A stretch of 64,000 bases of DNA, taken from the NCBI GenBank assembly GCA_002869185.1, contig PKTN01000012.1, positions 118,876 to 182,875 of the forward strand. Reading direction: 5' to 3'. Under the pieces are notes generated by a model that was not told the DNA's origin, did not search any database, and saw only the letters and a list, made by a program, of their open reading frames with translations. A program made the translations under genes and the position numbers. Source of the DNA: Denitrovibrio sp. GTDB lineage: Bacteria > Chrysiogenota > Deferribacteres > Deferribacterales > Geovibrionaceae. This document shows, one piece after another, positions 8,128 through 17,235 of the stretch. How positions within the stretch are numbered: the first letter of the stretch is position 1; each line of letters opens with the position of its first letter.

Positions 8128-9996
8128 ATGATGAACCTTGTTTCAATAGATAAGCTTTCCAAAACCATGGGTGACAAAACACTTTTCGAGGATATATCAT
8201 TTGGTCTAGACCTAGGTCAGAAGACCGCCCTCATAGGTGTTAATGGCTGTGGAAAATCGACCCTCCTTAAGATCATCGCAGGCAGAGAAAAGGCTGACAG
8301 CGGAACCCTAGCCCTTAATAAAGAATGTAGGATAAACTACCTCGCCCAGCTCCCTGAATATAATCCTGAAGATACTATCATCGAACATATAATGAGTGGT
8401 GATTCTGTTCTGGTAAGACTTATCAGACGCTACGAAGAGCTATGCGCATCCCCCCTCGACACTGAAAAATATCAAGAAGAGCTTGATGCCACTATGGAAG
8501 AGATGAATAAACTGGACGCTTGGCAGTATGAGCATGAGGTGAAATCTATCCTAGGCGAACTCGGTATATATGACGTATCACTAAAGCTAAATACTCTCTC
8601 TGGTGGGATGCTTAAGAAGGTAACACTAGCACAAGCACTCATTGACGAAGGGAACTTACTAATATTTGACGAGCCCACTAACCACCTTGACATAGACACT
8701 GTGGACTGGCTCCAGACATACCTTAGCAAAACGACAAAATCCATCCTTATGGTCACTCACGACAGATACTTTCTAGACAGTATCTGCACTAATATCGTAG
8801 AGATAGACAAGGGTAATATTTATACATTCGACGGCAATTACTCATACTACCTTGAGAAGAAATCCGAAATGGAAGACAGTATCATGCGTGGCGAGGATAG
8901 GATAAAGAACATCCTCCGCAACGAGCTTAAATGGCTAAAGCGTGGTGCAAAAGCTAGGTCAACCAAGCAGAAAGCTAGGATAGACCGCATCGAACAGATG
9001 CAAAACCGACCAAAGGTTGTAAAAGAGCAAGAGATAGAGATGGAGATCACAGGGCAACGCCTAGGTAAGCAGATCCTTGAGGTCGAATCCGTATCGAAAT
9101 CATATGACGGCAAAGTAATTCTTAAGCCGTTCACATATACATTTAACAATAAAGAGAAACTCGGCATCATAGGTCCTAATGGGGCTGGCAAGAGTACATT
9201 CATAAGGCTGATAACTTCTGAAGAGCCTTCTGATACTGGTGAAGTTCGTGCAGGGATAAATACATCATTTGCTGTTTTTGATCAGCATAGTAAAAACCTT
9301 GACCCAGAAAAAAGACTAATAGATGTTGTCCGTGACGAGAAAGAGGTTATCCTCCTGCCAAACGGCAAAACTATCAGCGCTGGTCAAATGCTGGAGAAAT
9401 TTCTGTTCCCTTCGATTATGCACCACACACCTGTCAAGAAACTATCTGGCGGTGAGAAACGCAGACTACACCTAGTCCTTATACTTATGCAGAACCCAAA
9501 CTTTCTTATCCTTGATGAGCCGACCAACGACCTTGATATCAAAACCCTATCCGTTCTTGAGGACTTCCTTGTTGATTTCCCAGGCTGTCTGCTTGTGGTG
9601 TCACACGACAGATGCTTTATGAATAGGGTCTCAGATAACCTACTCATCTTTGACGGTAATGGAAATATTGAAACCTTTTTCGGTGATTATGATGACTATC
9701 TTGTGGAGCGAAAAGAGAGAGCCATTAAAACAAAAAAAGAGGCAGAACCAAAGAAGGTTATCGAAACGAGTAAGCCTAAGAACAAACTCACATATATGGA
9801 AAAGAAAGAGTTGGAGACTATCGAGCCTGAGATAGAAAAGCTTGAAGCTGAGCTGACTGAACAGCAGTCGATACTGGCAAAGGGTGGCTCAAATTATACA
9901 GAGCTAGCCGAAGCGCAGGCACGGATTGATGAGATAGAGATGGAGATACTCGAAAAGATGGAACGACAAGAACTACTTATGGAAAAGGGATCGTGA
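8128..9996 (+). CDS. uup: ABC-F family ATPase, Uup-like
   Basis: This is a 622-residue soluble protein with two ABC domains. The first has Walker A GVNGCGKST, signature TLSGGMLKK and Walker B LLIFDEPTNHLD. The second has GPNGAGKST, KLSGGEKRR and FLILDEPTNDLD. A charged linker of about 80 residues separates them, there are no membrane segments, and the C-terminus is a Lys/Glu-rich coiled coil. This is the ABC-F architecture, and the C-terminal coiled coil matches Uup rather than EttA. Members act on the ribosome or on branched DNA. The start is ATG 8128 or 8131 after GGGGG. The TGA stop overlaps the GTG of the next gene by four bases (GTGA), so the two are translationally coupled. Confidence 0.9.
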   Translation: MMNLVSIDKLSKTMGDKTLFEDISFGLDLGQKTALIGVNGCGKSTLLKIIAGREKADSGTLALNKECRINYLAQLPEYNPEDTIIEHIMSGDSVLVRLIRRYEELCASPLDTEKYQEELDATMEEMNKLDAWQYEHEVKSILGELGIYDVSLKLNTLSGGMLKKVTLAQALIDEGNLLIFDEPTNHLDIDTVDWLQTYLSKTTKSILMVTHDRYFLDSICTNIVEIDKGNIYTFDGNYSYYLEKKSEMEDSIMRGEDRIKNILRNELKWLKRGAKARSTKQKARIDRIEQMQNRPKVVKEQEIEMEITGQRLGKQILEVESVSKSYDGKVILKPFTYTFNNKEKLGIIGPNGAGKSTFIRLITSEEPSDTGEVRAGINTSFAVFDQHSKNLDPEKRLIDVVRDEKEVILLPNGKTISAGQMLEKFLFPSIMHHTPVKKLSGGEKRRLHLVLILMQNPNFLILDEPTNDLDIKTLSVLEDFLVDFPGCLLVVSHDRCFMNRVSDNLLIFDGNGNIETFFGDYDDYLVERKERAIKTKKEAEPKKVIETSKPKNKLTYMEKKELETIEPEIEKLEAELTEQQSILAKGGSNYTELAEAQARIDEIEMEILEKMERQELLMEKGS

Positions 9997-10670
9997 AACT
10001 TGATCAACTACTAGAAAAAATTAACATTCCAGCACTCAAAGAATTGATAGAGTCTGAAACAGTTTACGAAAGTAAGATGATGAAGATGGTATTCGATGAT
10101 ATCGACATCATTAGTATGCCAGCCATAGAGCTTTATAGACTACACTTCGCCCTATTCCACGCTTTATATACACTTCAAAATGAATACGTTAATGATGGCA
10201 AATATCTACACATTCATTTTATGCAAACTGGGGTATTCGACTATCCAGCAGATAACAAATGTGCCTATTTCGATAAAGAGACAATGACCTTCTGCGGTCA
10301 AGCAAATATTGACAATAGTAGCCACTGCGCACTACACAGTGAACAGCTAGGTGACGATGCCATAGAGTCTTTGTCGCTAAAATACTTTTATCTAGATAAG
10401 CAGAACTATGACAAGCTGGACAGTGTAACGGCGGAAAGCCTGCTCTCTGGCGCATGGGAGATTCTCAGCTCCGAAAACAGCCTAAACGATGCTTATCTCG
10501 CCCTCGGTCTACACGGACACGAAAACAGCCAGACGGTTAAGATTCGCTTCAGAGAACTTTGCAAAAAATATCACCCAGACAATGGCGGTGACCGTGATAA
10601 ATTCATGGATATCAATAGGTCATACAGGCTCATCATTAAATGGTTAAAAGAAGCGACCAGCCTTAGTTAA
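9993..10670 (+). CDS. DnaJ-related protein (N-terminal domain plus C-terminal J domain)
   Basis: This is a 225-residue protein starting with GTG inside the end of the ABC-F gene. The C-terminal 60 residues are a J domain: helix II with RFRELCKKYHPDNGGD (the HPD motif) and then DINRSYRLIIKWL. The N-terminal 100 residues include LYRLHFALFHALYTLQ, which matches the N-terminal domain of the DnaJ-related family seen in proteobacteria (PF12339-type). J domains stimulate DnaK; the client is unknown. Coupling to an ABC-F ATPase suggests a ribosome- or translation-linked role, but this is inference from overlap only. Confidence 0.82.
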   Translation: MKLDQLLEKINIPALKELIESETVYESKMMKMVFDDIDIISMPAIELYRLHFALFHALYTLQNEYVNDGKYLHIHFMQTGVFDYPADNKCAYFDKETMTFCGQANIDNSSHCALHSEQLGDDAIESLSLKYFYLDKQNYDKLDSVTAESLLSGAWEILSSENSLNDAYLALGLHGHENSQTVKIRFRELCKKYHPDNGGDRDKFMDINRSYRLIIKWLKEATSLS

Positions 10671-10688
10671 TATTACTCATAAAGATGA

Positions 10689-10717
10689 TTGACCAAATCA
10701 CCTGACAGTACTATATT
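10689..10717 (+). promoter_or_regulatory. Sigma-70 type promoter for the YhhQ gene
   Basis: TTGACC (10689-10694) and TATATT (10712-10717) are separated by 17 bases, placing the start of transcription near 10724, about 27 bases before the ATG at 10751. The first 12 bases of this promoter are the same as those of the desulforedoxin promoter at 13448. Confidence 0.6.
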
Positions 10718-10750
10718 CGCTAGCTCCGTAACACATGAGGTCAAAAATAA

Positions 10751-11368
10751 ATGAATTCACTAATTATACTCTCTGCCCTATTCTCAGCTGCATTAGTTGT
10801 GGCATCTATACTCTCTAGCAAGATCATTACAATATTCGGTTTTTTCGTCCCAGCAGGGATCATAGCCTATTCCATAACGTTCATAATAACCGACACAACA
10901 AGCGAGATTTATGGCAAAAAAGCAGCAGACACAGTTGTGCTCTCTGGCTTCATATCACTCGTAGTCACATTCCTTATGATGCAAGCATCTATAATCCTTC
11001 CTAGTGCCCCTTTTTGGACTAACCAAGAGGCATTTGTATCAGTTATCGGTAGTACATCGAGGATCATAATAGCGTCACTTGTGGCATACGTTATAAGTCA
11101 GTTCCATGACGTATGGCTATTTCATTTTCTCAAACAAAAGACAAACGGCAAGCATCTATGGCTTAGAAACAATGCCTCAACAGCTATCTCTCAGTTCATA
11201 GATTCTTTCATATTCATAAGCATAGCTTTCTATGGTGTAATGCCTATCTGGCAGTTGATATTTGGTCAGTGGGTTATAAAAATGGCTATAGCACTTATAG
11301 ACACACCTATAGTATATTTACTCGTTGGAACTCTCAGGAAGAAAGCTAATAGCCTAGTAACTGCATAA
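10751..11368 (+). CDS. yhhQ: YhhQ/VUT family queuosine precursor transporter
   Basis: This is a 205-residue integral membrane protein with about six hydrophobic segments. The N-terminal block (ALVVASILSSKII, then PAGIIAYSITFIITD and SEIYGKKAA) is the hallmark of the YhhQ family, which imports queuosine precursors (preQ0/preQ1) for tRNA modification. The start ATG has GAGG about 10 bases upstream. I looked for a preQ1 riboswitch in the short leader (10724-10750) and saw none. It ends 29 bases before the next gene and could be cotranscribed with it, though the functions are unrelated. Confidence 0.87.
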   Translation: MNSLIILSALFSAALVVASILSSKIITIFGFFVPAGIIAYSITFIITDTTSEIYGKKAADTVVLSGFISLVVTFLMMQASIILPSAPFWTNQEAFVSVIGSTSRIIIASLVAYVISQFHDVWLFHFLKQKTNGKHLWLRNNASTAISQFIDSFIFISIAFYGVMPIWQLIFGQWVIKMAIALIDTPIVYLLVGTLRKKANSLVTA

Positions 11369-11397
11369 TCACTTTTTTTAATAAGCAGGAGAAAGAC

Positions 11398-12393
11398 TTG
11401 AACAAACATATCTCATTAGCTACCATACTAATAATCATACTATTCTCTACATCACACTTAGCTATTGCTGAGGATGAGGGGACAAAAGGAACCTTAAGTA
11501 TTGTTGTTGAGAATGATATATTTCATAGCGACAGATACTATACAAATGGAGTGCGAGCTTCTTGGCTTTCTAAACCGGGTGCAGGGTCCGCATGGGCACT
11601 TAAAGCCGCCCACCTATTCCCATTATTTCCAGAGCAAGCGACAGTACAGGCTAACTATGCGATAGGGCAAAACATGTATACTCCAAAAGATATTACTGTC
11701 GAAACACTATCGGAAGATGATCGCCCCTATGCTGGCTGGCTTTATGGTTCGGTTGGTTTAATCGCGGAAACAGGAAATTGGCTAGACCAGCTCGAACTCA
11801 CAGTCGGAGTTGTAGGTCCTGCATCAATGGCTGAGGATACTCAAAAACTTGTACACAGGAATATCGGCTCAAAAAAACCTATGGGCTGGGATAACCAATT
11901 AAAAAATGAAATTGGAATAGGTCTAACATACCAACGAAGCTGGAGAGGCTTGGTTTCAGGTAAATCACTAGGTTTGGACTACGACATTACACCTCACGCT
12001 GGAGGTGCACTTGGCAATATATATACATACGCAAACTCTGGACTGACAGTCAGATACGGAAAACAACTCCCTTTGGATTACGGACCACCACGTATACAGC
12101 CAAGTATGCCTGGTTCTGAATTTTTCGTCCCACAGATAAAAATGCGATGGTATATATTTGCTGGGATAGAGGGGCGAGCAATAGCCCACAACCTCTTTCT
12201 TGACGGAAACACTTTTCAAGATAGTCACAGTATTGACAAGGATCAATTTGTAGGTGATCTACAATACGGCATAGTTATAACCAAGAAAAAGCTACGCGTA
12301 AGCTACACTCACGTTATCCGTACCAGGGAATTTGTAAACCAGAGCACAAATGACCAAAATTTCGGTGCTATTAGCGTATCTATGCAGTTTTAA
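11398..12393 (+). CDS. LpxR-family outer-membrane lipid A deacylase-like protein (DUF2219)
   Basis: This is a 331-residue protein starting with TTG behind AGGAG. A signal peptide ends at AIA before EDEG. The mature protein has the family landmarks VENDIFHSDRYYTNGVR near the N-terminus, DRPYAGWLYGSVG, HRNIGSKKPMGWDNQL and a C-terminal strand ending in aromatic Phe. These match the LpxR/DUF2219 outer-membrane barrel, in which conserved Asn, Asp and His residues near the N-terminus bind calcium and catalyse removal of the 3' acyl chains of lipid A. Enzyme activity has been shown for only a few members, so it may be a related barrel with another role. Confidence 0.82.
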   Translation: MNKHISLATILIIILFSTSHLAIAEDEGTKGTLSIVVENDIFHSDRYYTNGVRASWLSKPGAGSAWALKAAHLFPLFPEQATVQANYAIGQNMYTPKDITVETLSEDDRPYAGWLYGSVGLIAETGNWLDQLELTVGVVGPASMAEDTQKLVHRNIGSKKPMGWDNQLKNEIGIGLTYQRSWRGLVSGKSLGLDYDITPHAGGALGNIYTYANSGLTVRYGKQLPLDYGPPRIQPSMPGSEFFVPQIKMRWYIFAGIEGRAIAHNLFLDGNTFQDSHSIDKDQFVGDLQYGIVITKKKLRVSYTHVIRTREFVNQSTNDQNFGAISVSMQF

Positions 12394-12541
12394 TTACTAT
12401 ATCGTCTGGCGGTTTAACTACTTTTACTCATATTTGTTGTATACGGATATTCAACTACACTTAAATTCAGCAAGATTGGTCAGGATATATATAAATAGAT
12501 GGACTAGATTATAAGCAGAATTGATGTTGGAGGTAGACAAC

Positions 12542-13387
12542 ATGCCCATTGAGAGGATTAAAAGGGTTCAAGATTTCATACTGCATAATCTAGATAAAGA
12601 ACTGACACTTGATATTTTAAGTGAAGTAGCTAATCTGTCAAAATTTCACTTTCACCGTGTTTTCTTGGTACATACAGGGATGACACTCTTCAAATTTATA
12701 CAAATGTCACGCCTTAAAACGGCAGCCTACCAGCTAGCTTTCAACAAAGACATGCAGATTATCGACATAGCCCTTGATGTTGGTTTTGAAAGCCCTGAAG
12801 CCTTCGCTCGTGCTTTCAAAAAAATGCTAACTCAAACTCCTTCTCAATTCAGAAAAAAACCTAATTGGGACTTTCGATATAATAAGTTTCAATTTCAAAA
12901 TTTGAATGGAGTAGAAAGAATGGATGTAAGAATTGTTGATTTCCCAGAGACTAAGATAGCTTTAATAGAACACAGAGGCTCACCAAACAAAATATTAGAA
13001 ACTGCCGGACAGTTTATTAAATGGCGAAAAGAGACAGGGCTATCCCCTATCAAAACCAGCAAAACATTTGGCATACCTTATAGTGACCCAAATGTGACCC
13101 CAGAAGATGATTTTCATTTCGATGTATGTGGCTCTATAAACGATGATGTGCCTGAAAATGATTATAAAGTTAAGACAGGTAGTATCCCAGGTGGACGCTG
13201 TGCTGTGGTACAACATATAGGTAGTCTGGATAACATCTCTGAAAGTGTCTATTACCTTTATAAAAACTGGCTACCCACCAGCGGAGAGGAGTTAAGAGAT
13301 TTCCCATGCTATTTTCAATATTTAAATCTTTTAATCGATGTCGATGAATGCGACCTAATTACAGATATCTACCTACCACTTAAATAG
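12542..13387 (+). CDS. AraC-family regulator with GyrI-like effector domain
   Basis: I chose ATG 12542 (MPIERIKRVQ) because GGAGG lies eight bases upstream; the longer frame starts inside that site. Residues 1-100 are a double helix-turn-helix of the AraC/XylS type (LDILSEVANLSKFHFHRVF and DIALDVGFESPEAFARAFK). Residues of about 120-280 form a GyrI/SOUL-like ligand-binding domain (VRIVDFPETKIALIEHRG, later GGRCAVVQHIGS, DIYLPLK). Such N-HTH plus C-GyrI proteins (Rob, TipA relatives) bind drugs or other amphipathic molecules and activate efflux or repair genes. The targets are not evident. The nearest genes are the downstream desulforedoxin and GFA genes. Confidence 0.87.
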   Translation: MPIERIKRVQDFILHNLDKELTLDILSEVANLSKFHFHRVFLVHTGMTLFKFIQMSRLKTAAYQLAFNKDMQIIDIALDVGFESPEAFARAFKKMLTQTPSQFRKKPNWDFRYNKFQFQNLNGVERMDVRIVDFPETKIALIEHRGSPNKILETAGQFIKWRKETGLSPIKTSKTFGIPYSDPNVTPEDDFHFDVCGSINDDVPENDYKVKTGSIPGGRCAVVQHIGSLDNISESVYYLYKNWLPTSGEELRDFPCYFQYLNLLIDVDECDLITDIYLPLK

Positions 13388-13447
13388 TGGTGGGTGGATA
13401 CATACGATATCGACATGACACCTTATATTTGAATTTGATTACAGAGG

Positions 13448-13476
13448 TTGACCAAATCATGCATCAGACATATATT
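13448..13476 (+). promoter_or_regulatory. Sigma-70 type promoter for desulforedoxin gene
   Basis: TTGACC (13448-13453) and TATATT (13471-13476) are 17 bases apart. The start of transcription would be near 13483, about 30 bases before the ATG at 13514, leaving room for the AGGAG ribosome-binding site at 13503-13507. Confidence 0.6.
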
Positions 13477-13513
13477 GTCCTAAGGTTAATAATATAATTT
13501 TTAGGAGAAAAAA

Positions 13514-13630
13514 ATGGCTAGCAAAACAGGCGAAACATATATCTGTAAGGTATGTCAAGCGATGGTAAAGGTTACTAATGGCGGAAGTGGTGCTCTAATG
13601 TGTTGCATGGTCAGGATGACAAAACAATAA
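13514..13630 (+). CDS. Desulforedoxin (38-residue rubredoxin-like protein)
   Basis: This very short gene has AGGAG seven bases before its ATG, a good promoter and a TAA stop. The 38-residue product has Cys11-x-x-Cys14 (CKVC) and adjacent Cys30-Cys31 (LMCCMV), with GGSGAL between them. This is the pattern of desulforedoxin and of the N-terminal domain of desulfoferrodoxin, in which four cysteines bind a single iron. Known desulforedoxins are about 36 residues and form dimers; they serve as electron carriers or join to superoxide reductases. A free-standing class II superoxide reductase is encoded near the right end of this window, so the two may work as separate parts of one system (inference). 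Confidence 0.88.
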   Translation: MASKTGETYICKVCQAMVKVTNGGSGALMCCMVRMTKQ

Positions 13631-13676
13631 CCTGTGTTACCTTAACGTCTATGAAAATCTACTAGTTGAGTGAACT

Positions 13677-14078
13677 ATGAAATATACTGGATCATGCCTT
13701 TGTGGTGATATAACTTTTAAAATCGAAGGTGAATTTGAGAATTTCTTTTTATGCCACTGTGAACACTGTCGAAAAGATACTGGCTCTGCTCATGCTGCTA
13801 ATCTTTTCTCATCCACAGCAAAGCTCACATGGCTCTCAGGAGAAGAGAATGTTAAAACCTTTGATTACAAATCAAGTGGTCATATAAAAAGTTTTTGTCC
13901 TATTTGCGGGTCATCACTTCCAAATATACAAATGGACGGTAGTCTGTTAGTTGTTCCTGCTGGGAGTTTAGATGTCGATGTTCCTAATAAACCAAATGCT
14001 CATATATTTTGTTCCCACAGAGCAAACTGGGATGAGAAACTCGAAAACATCAAAAAATTTCAAGAGCTTCCAAAATAA
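13677..14078 (+). CDS. GFA/CENP-V domain zinc protein
   Basis: This is a 133-residue protein with the CENP-V/GFA fold. It has CLCGDITFKIEG at the N-terminus, CHCEHCRKDTGSAHA in the middle and FCPICGSSLP further on, giving the usual two sets of zinc-binding cysteines. The family was named for glutathione-dependent formaldehyde activation, but most members have unknown substrates and there is no sign of a glutathione pathway here. It follows the desulforedoxin gene by 46 bases and could share its transcript. Confidence 0.85.
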   Translation: MKYTGSCLCGDITFKIEGEFENFFLCHCEHCRKDTGSAHAANLFSSTAKLTWLSGEENVKTFDYKSSGHIKSFCPICGSSLPNIQMDGSLLVVPAGSLDVDVPNKPNAHIFCSHRANWDEKLENIKKFQELPK

Positions 14079-14154
14079 CAAAAAAGACCCCTTACAGCTT
14101 CCTGATAGTTTTTGATATTTAATGGTTATCTATAAGTCAGCGGTATCACTTGAT

Positions 14155-14193
14155 GCGCTAATGTATTGCATAGCTATGATGACGAAACACTAA
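14155..14193 (+). pseudogene. Decayed 3' remnant of a second desulforedoxin copy
   Basis: These 39 bases match the last 39 bases of the intact desulforedoxin gene (13592-13630) at 31 of 39 positions, including the stop. The frame reads ALMYCIAMMTKH instead of ALMCCMVRMTKQ, so one of the paired cysteines is lost. The upstream part of the gene is no longer recognisable. It lies on the far side of the GFA gene, so a small duplication spanning this locus is likely. Confidence 0.6.
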
Positions 14194-14195
14194 AA

Positions 14196-14399
14196 TCAAT
14201 CCTTATATTCAATAATATCGCCCGGCTGACAGTCTAAGTACTTGCAGATAGCCTCAAGAGTTGAAAATCGTACTGCCTTTGCTTTTCCAGTTTTTAAAAC
14301 TGAAAGGTTCTGCTCTGTTATGCCTATAAGTCTCGCAAGATCCATAGATTTCATCTTCCTTTCAGCGAGCAATACATCAAGTTTTATAATTATTGGCAT
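14196..14399 (-). CDS. Small XRE-family regulator (YozG-like)
   Basis: This is a 67-residue protein that is almost entirely a Cro/CI-type helix-turn-helix (MDLARLIGITEQNLSVLKTGK, then FSTLEAICKYLDCQPGDIIEY). This compact type is typically encoded next to a DUF2975 membrane protein, as here, where the upstream gene ends eight bases before. The pair resembles a membrane protein plus its own regulator, but the signal and targets are unknown. Confidence 0.9.
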   Translation of the reverse strand: MPIIIKLDVLLAERKMKSMDLARLIGITEQNLSVLKTGKAKAVRFSTLEAICKYLDCQPGDIIEYKD

Positions 14400-14407
14400 A
14401 TAATCTC

Positions 14408-14950
14408 CTATATTGTTAGGCTATTTTCTTCTGCCATAGCAATGCCTTCTTCTATCACCCATGCCACAACCCATATAACACTCCCAATAAGTAGGATAAA
14501 TATGTCATTTGAGTTGAAGGAGACTTCTAAAACACGACTTCCAGGAGGGTTGCTTAATGAAAACAAAACACTTTTCGCTGATTCGTAAATAATTGACCCA
14601 AAAACTACAGCTAATAAGTATTTAGCAACTCTTCTGAAGTAAACAACATGCTCGACTGAAAATATGATACCAGCCTTATACTTACTAAAAATCTTGTGTA
14701 AATTAAATAAACAATAAAGCAGTGCTGATATTGGTAAAAGGCTAATAGCGAATCCAACAAGCTTTAGAGATGGTGAGAGCTGCCCAGAAACAAGAGGTAC
14801 TGGAACACTATTCACTGTTATCAGGTATTCTGGCATAACGTCTATAAACAGCCAGAAACATATATCGTATATAACAAAAATGACCATTAATAAGAACAAT
14901 ATTCTGTTTATATACCCGCTCACTCGTTTTATCTTTGCGATGTTATTCAT
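14408..14950 (-). CDS. DUF2975 membrane protein
   Basis: This is a 180-residue protein with four hydrophobic segments (ILFLLMVIFVIYDICFWLF near the N-terminus, then three more) and short loops. The family signature in the loop (LHKIFSKYKAGIIFSVEHV) and the C-terminal EEGIAMAEENSLTI match DUF2975. It is transcribed with the following XRE regulator. Its ribosome-binding site is GAGGTG about seven bases before ATG 14950. No function is known for the family. Confidence 0.85.
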   Translation of the reverse strand: MNNIAKIKRVSGYINRILFLLMVIFVIYDICFWLFIDVMPEYLITVNSVPVPLVSGQLSPSLKLVGFAISLLPISALLYCLFNLHKIFSKYKAGIIFSVEHVVYFRRVAKYLLAVVFGSIIYESAKSVLFSLSNPPGSRVLEVSFNSNDIFILLIGSVIWVVAWVIEEGIAMAEENSLTI

Positions 14951-15041
14951 AAGTCACCTCATATAATTTATATGGTAACAATAAGGGCTATCTTATCAAT
15001 TGTCAATAATTTTTTATCGTTTATCGATAATTTATAGTTAT

Positions 15042-15077
15042 AAAAAAAGGGAGCATAAAGCTCCCTGATAGTTTTTT
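15042..15077 (-). terminator. Terminator after rubrerythrin, usable in both directions
   Basis: The stem GGGAGC/GCTCCC with a five-base loop lies at 15049-15065. It is followed by a T-run on the minus strand (A-run 15042-15048) and by another T-run on the plus strand (15072-15077). It lies just after the rubrerythrin stop on the minus strand. Confidence 0.8.
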
Positions 15078-15087
15078 CTTATAATGT

Positions 15088-15681
15088 TTAGTAGTTAGCT
15101 ACTGACATTTCAAAGTGTTCTTGCTTATGTGCGCAAGCTGGGCATACAGAAGGAGCTTCAAGACCTTCGTGTACGTGACCGCAAACAAGACATTTCCAAG
15201 TAACAGTCACTTCTTTCTTAAATACAAGTCCGTTCTGGATATTCTTAATAAGGCTAAGGTATCTTGCTTCATGATGAGCTTCAATATTAGCGATATTTTT
15301 AAATAGAGATTCCACATGAGGGAAACCTTCTTCAGCAGCAATTTTTGCGAAGTTAGGGTAAAGTATTTCCCACTCTTCATGCTCACCATCAGCAGCGAAT
15401 TTAAGGTTATCAAGAGTGTTTGAGTATGCAACAGTGTAGTCAGCGTTAACGTTAAACATGAGAGGCATTTCTGCAACACCATCACATGCATACTGAAAAA
15501 ATCTTTTAGCGTGCATTCTTTCGTTTATTGATGTCTCAAGAAAAATGTTTTCTATCTGACGGTATCCTTCTTTTCTAGCCACACCAGCAGCATAGTCATA
15601 TCTGTTTCTCGCCTGTGATTCACCTGCGAATGCTTTCATAAGATTCTGAAGAGTCTCTGTTCCAACTAATGATTTAGCCAT
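15088..15681 (-). CDS. rbr: Rubrerythrin
   Basis: I chose ATG 15681 (MAKSLVGTETL) because GGAGG lies a few bases upstream; a longer frame starts inside that region. The 197-residue protein has a ferritin-like four-helix domain with diiron ligands (FAGESQARNRYDYAA, INERMHAKRFF, EEWEILYP and IANIEAHHEARY) and a C-terminal rubredoxin domain with two CxxC pairs (CLVCGH and CPACAH). Rubrerythrins reduce hydrogen peroxide in the cytoplasm of anaerobes using electrons from rubredoxin or NAD(P)H. It is monocistronic, with its own terminator. Together with desulforedoxin and superoxide reductase it forms the oxygen-defence set of this window. Confidence 0.93.
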   Translation of the reverse strand: MAKSLVGTETLQNLMKAFAGESQARNRYDYAAGVARKEGYRQIENIFLETSINERMHAKRFFQYACDGVAEMPLMFNVNADYTVAYSNTLDNLKFAADGEHEEWEILYPNFAKIAAEEGFPHVESLFKNIANIEAHHEARYLSLIKNIQNGLVFKKEVTVTWKCLVCGHVHEGLEAPSVCPACAHKQEHFEMSVANY

Positions 15682-15771
15682 TATTTCCTCCGTAATTGTA
15701 ACTAAAGACATCTTAACATAACTAAACCAAAATACAAGTACATTTTACATATTGTTTTTAGATAATTTTTA

Positions 15772-17235
15772 TCAACTAACTATCAGCTTATCAATCATCT
15801 TATTCATCTCTACCTTAAACACTTCAACTGCCTTACTAAAATCCCGTAGCTTAATGTGCATATTTGGGTCACCATGCTTCACAGCATCACTGATTAAATC
15901 TGCGTACTTATGAGCCTCTTTATGCGGTGTTTCAATAGCTTTATAGTTTGGATCGTTTTTGAACTGTTCCTGATATTCATCACTGTAATAGACCTTACCG
16001 AACATACAATTAGCATGATCTGGTATTTTCATATCCGTATGTTTGCTAATAACAGCCATCTGCATCGCCTTCAAAACGTTAGCATGTGCAACTTTAGCTC
16101 TTATGAACATAGCGGCTCTATCACCTTTTTTATATTTAGAAACTGCTGAGTCGATAGCGTTTATAGACTGCATTAACCCACCGATAGAACTAGCAAGAGT
16201 ATCCCCAAGCTCATCAAGCAGCTCTGAGTCTTTACGGAAGTTTTCTATATTCTCAGCTATCTGGCTTGATGCACCGACCTGCTGACCTATTGATGCTGAT
16301 ATATTACCAATAAGGCTGTTAACATCTTCAATCTCTCTAGCAACTGTATCAAAGCTATCACTAACTTCTGCATTCATGCTTAGCTGTGCAACAACAGCTT
16401 CTGATGTCTTAGATGACATATCAGCCGCCTGTCTTATTTTTCCTGTGATCTCATTAACAACACCACCAATCTCCTCAGTAGCGTCACGAGTTCTCTCTGC
16501 AAGCTTTCTAACTTCGTCAGCCACAACAGCAAAACCACGCCCAGCCTCACCAGCTCTCGCAGCCTCAATAGCTGCATTAAGTGCAAGAAGGTTAGTCTGA
16601 TCTGATAAGTCGTTAATAACCTGTACAACATCACCAATACGCATAGCTTCTGATTCAAGTTCTTTTATATCATTAGCTAGCATGTTCATTGTTTCACCAA
16701 CGATTTCAGATTTAGCGACTGTATCATGGATTTTTTCAGATCCAGCATTTGCGATATTGACAACGATGCCTGCTTTATCCGCTGAATCATTAACTAAATC
16801 TGATATCTCAGAAATTGTCATAGAAAGCTCATGCCCCGCTGTTGATACCTCACTAGAAACTGTGTTGCTATGCTCAGCAATCTTTTTAATCTCAGCAATC
16901 TGATTAATAAGCGGAATAGTCGCATCAGCAGCCGTAGATATACCTACATAAGCGTCACGCATATTAGAACTCATTCTATTTGCAAATTCCTTAATATTAA
17001 GATCAAGTTTTGAATTATTTATAGCAACTAGATCACCATACTCTAGGATGCATTCGCCATCAGCATTGGTGTTCTTTTTTGAAGCATCAGGATAAAACAC
17101 TGACATAAGGATAATAGCTATACTCACTATAGAAGCGATAACAATAGCCAGCCCGCCTGCATGGGCAAAAAATAGAATAAGTGGTAATAAGACAAGAAGA
17201 CCTAATTGAAGATTCTGTTTATTGCTTTTCAGCAT
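15772..17235 (-). CDS. Methyl-accepting chemotaxis protein with C-terminal CZB domain
   Basis: The start at ATG 17235 (MLKSNKQN) follows GGAGG by five bases; 487 residues. Two N-terminal hydrophobic segments lie close together with almost no periplasmic part, so the sensor is cytoplasmic or membrane-embedded. The signalling hairpin is [19 protein letters not shown] followed by [16 protein letters not shown]. The C-terminal 120 residues are a chemoreceptor zinc-binding (CZB) domain, with [23 protein letters not shown] and HKEAHKYAD supplying the His3Cys zinc ligands. CZB receptors sense zinc or oxidants such as hypochlorous acid. A small separate transcript lies just upstream. Confidence 0.9.
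   Translation of the reverse strand: MLKSNKQNLQLGLLVLLPLILFFAHAGGLAIVIASIVSIAIILMSVFYPDASKKNTNADGECILEYGDLVAINNSKLDLNIKEFANRMSSNMRDAYVGISTAADATIPLINQIAEIKKIAEHSNTVSSEVSTAGHELSMTISEISDLVNDSADKAGIVVNIANAGSEKIHDTVAKSEIVGETMNMLANDIKELESEAMRIGDVVQVINDLSDQTNLLALNAAIEAARAGEAGRGFAVVADEVRKLAERTRDATEEIGGVVNEITGKIRQAADMSSKTSEAVVAQLSMNAEVSDSFDTVAREIEDVNSLIGNISASIGQQVGASSQIAENIENFRKDSELLDELGDTLASSIGGLMQSINAIDSAVSKYKKGDRAAMFIRAKVAHANVLKAMQMAVISKHTDMKIPDHANCMFGKVYYSDEYQEQFKNDPNYKAIETPHKEAHKYADLISDAVKHGDPNMHIKLRDFSKAVEVFKVEMNKMIDKLIVS

Noticed and set aside
10718..10750. preQ1 riboswitch in front of yhhQ
   Set aside because: The leader is about 27 bases and lacks the paired and A-rich parts.
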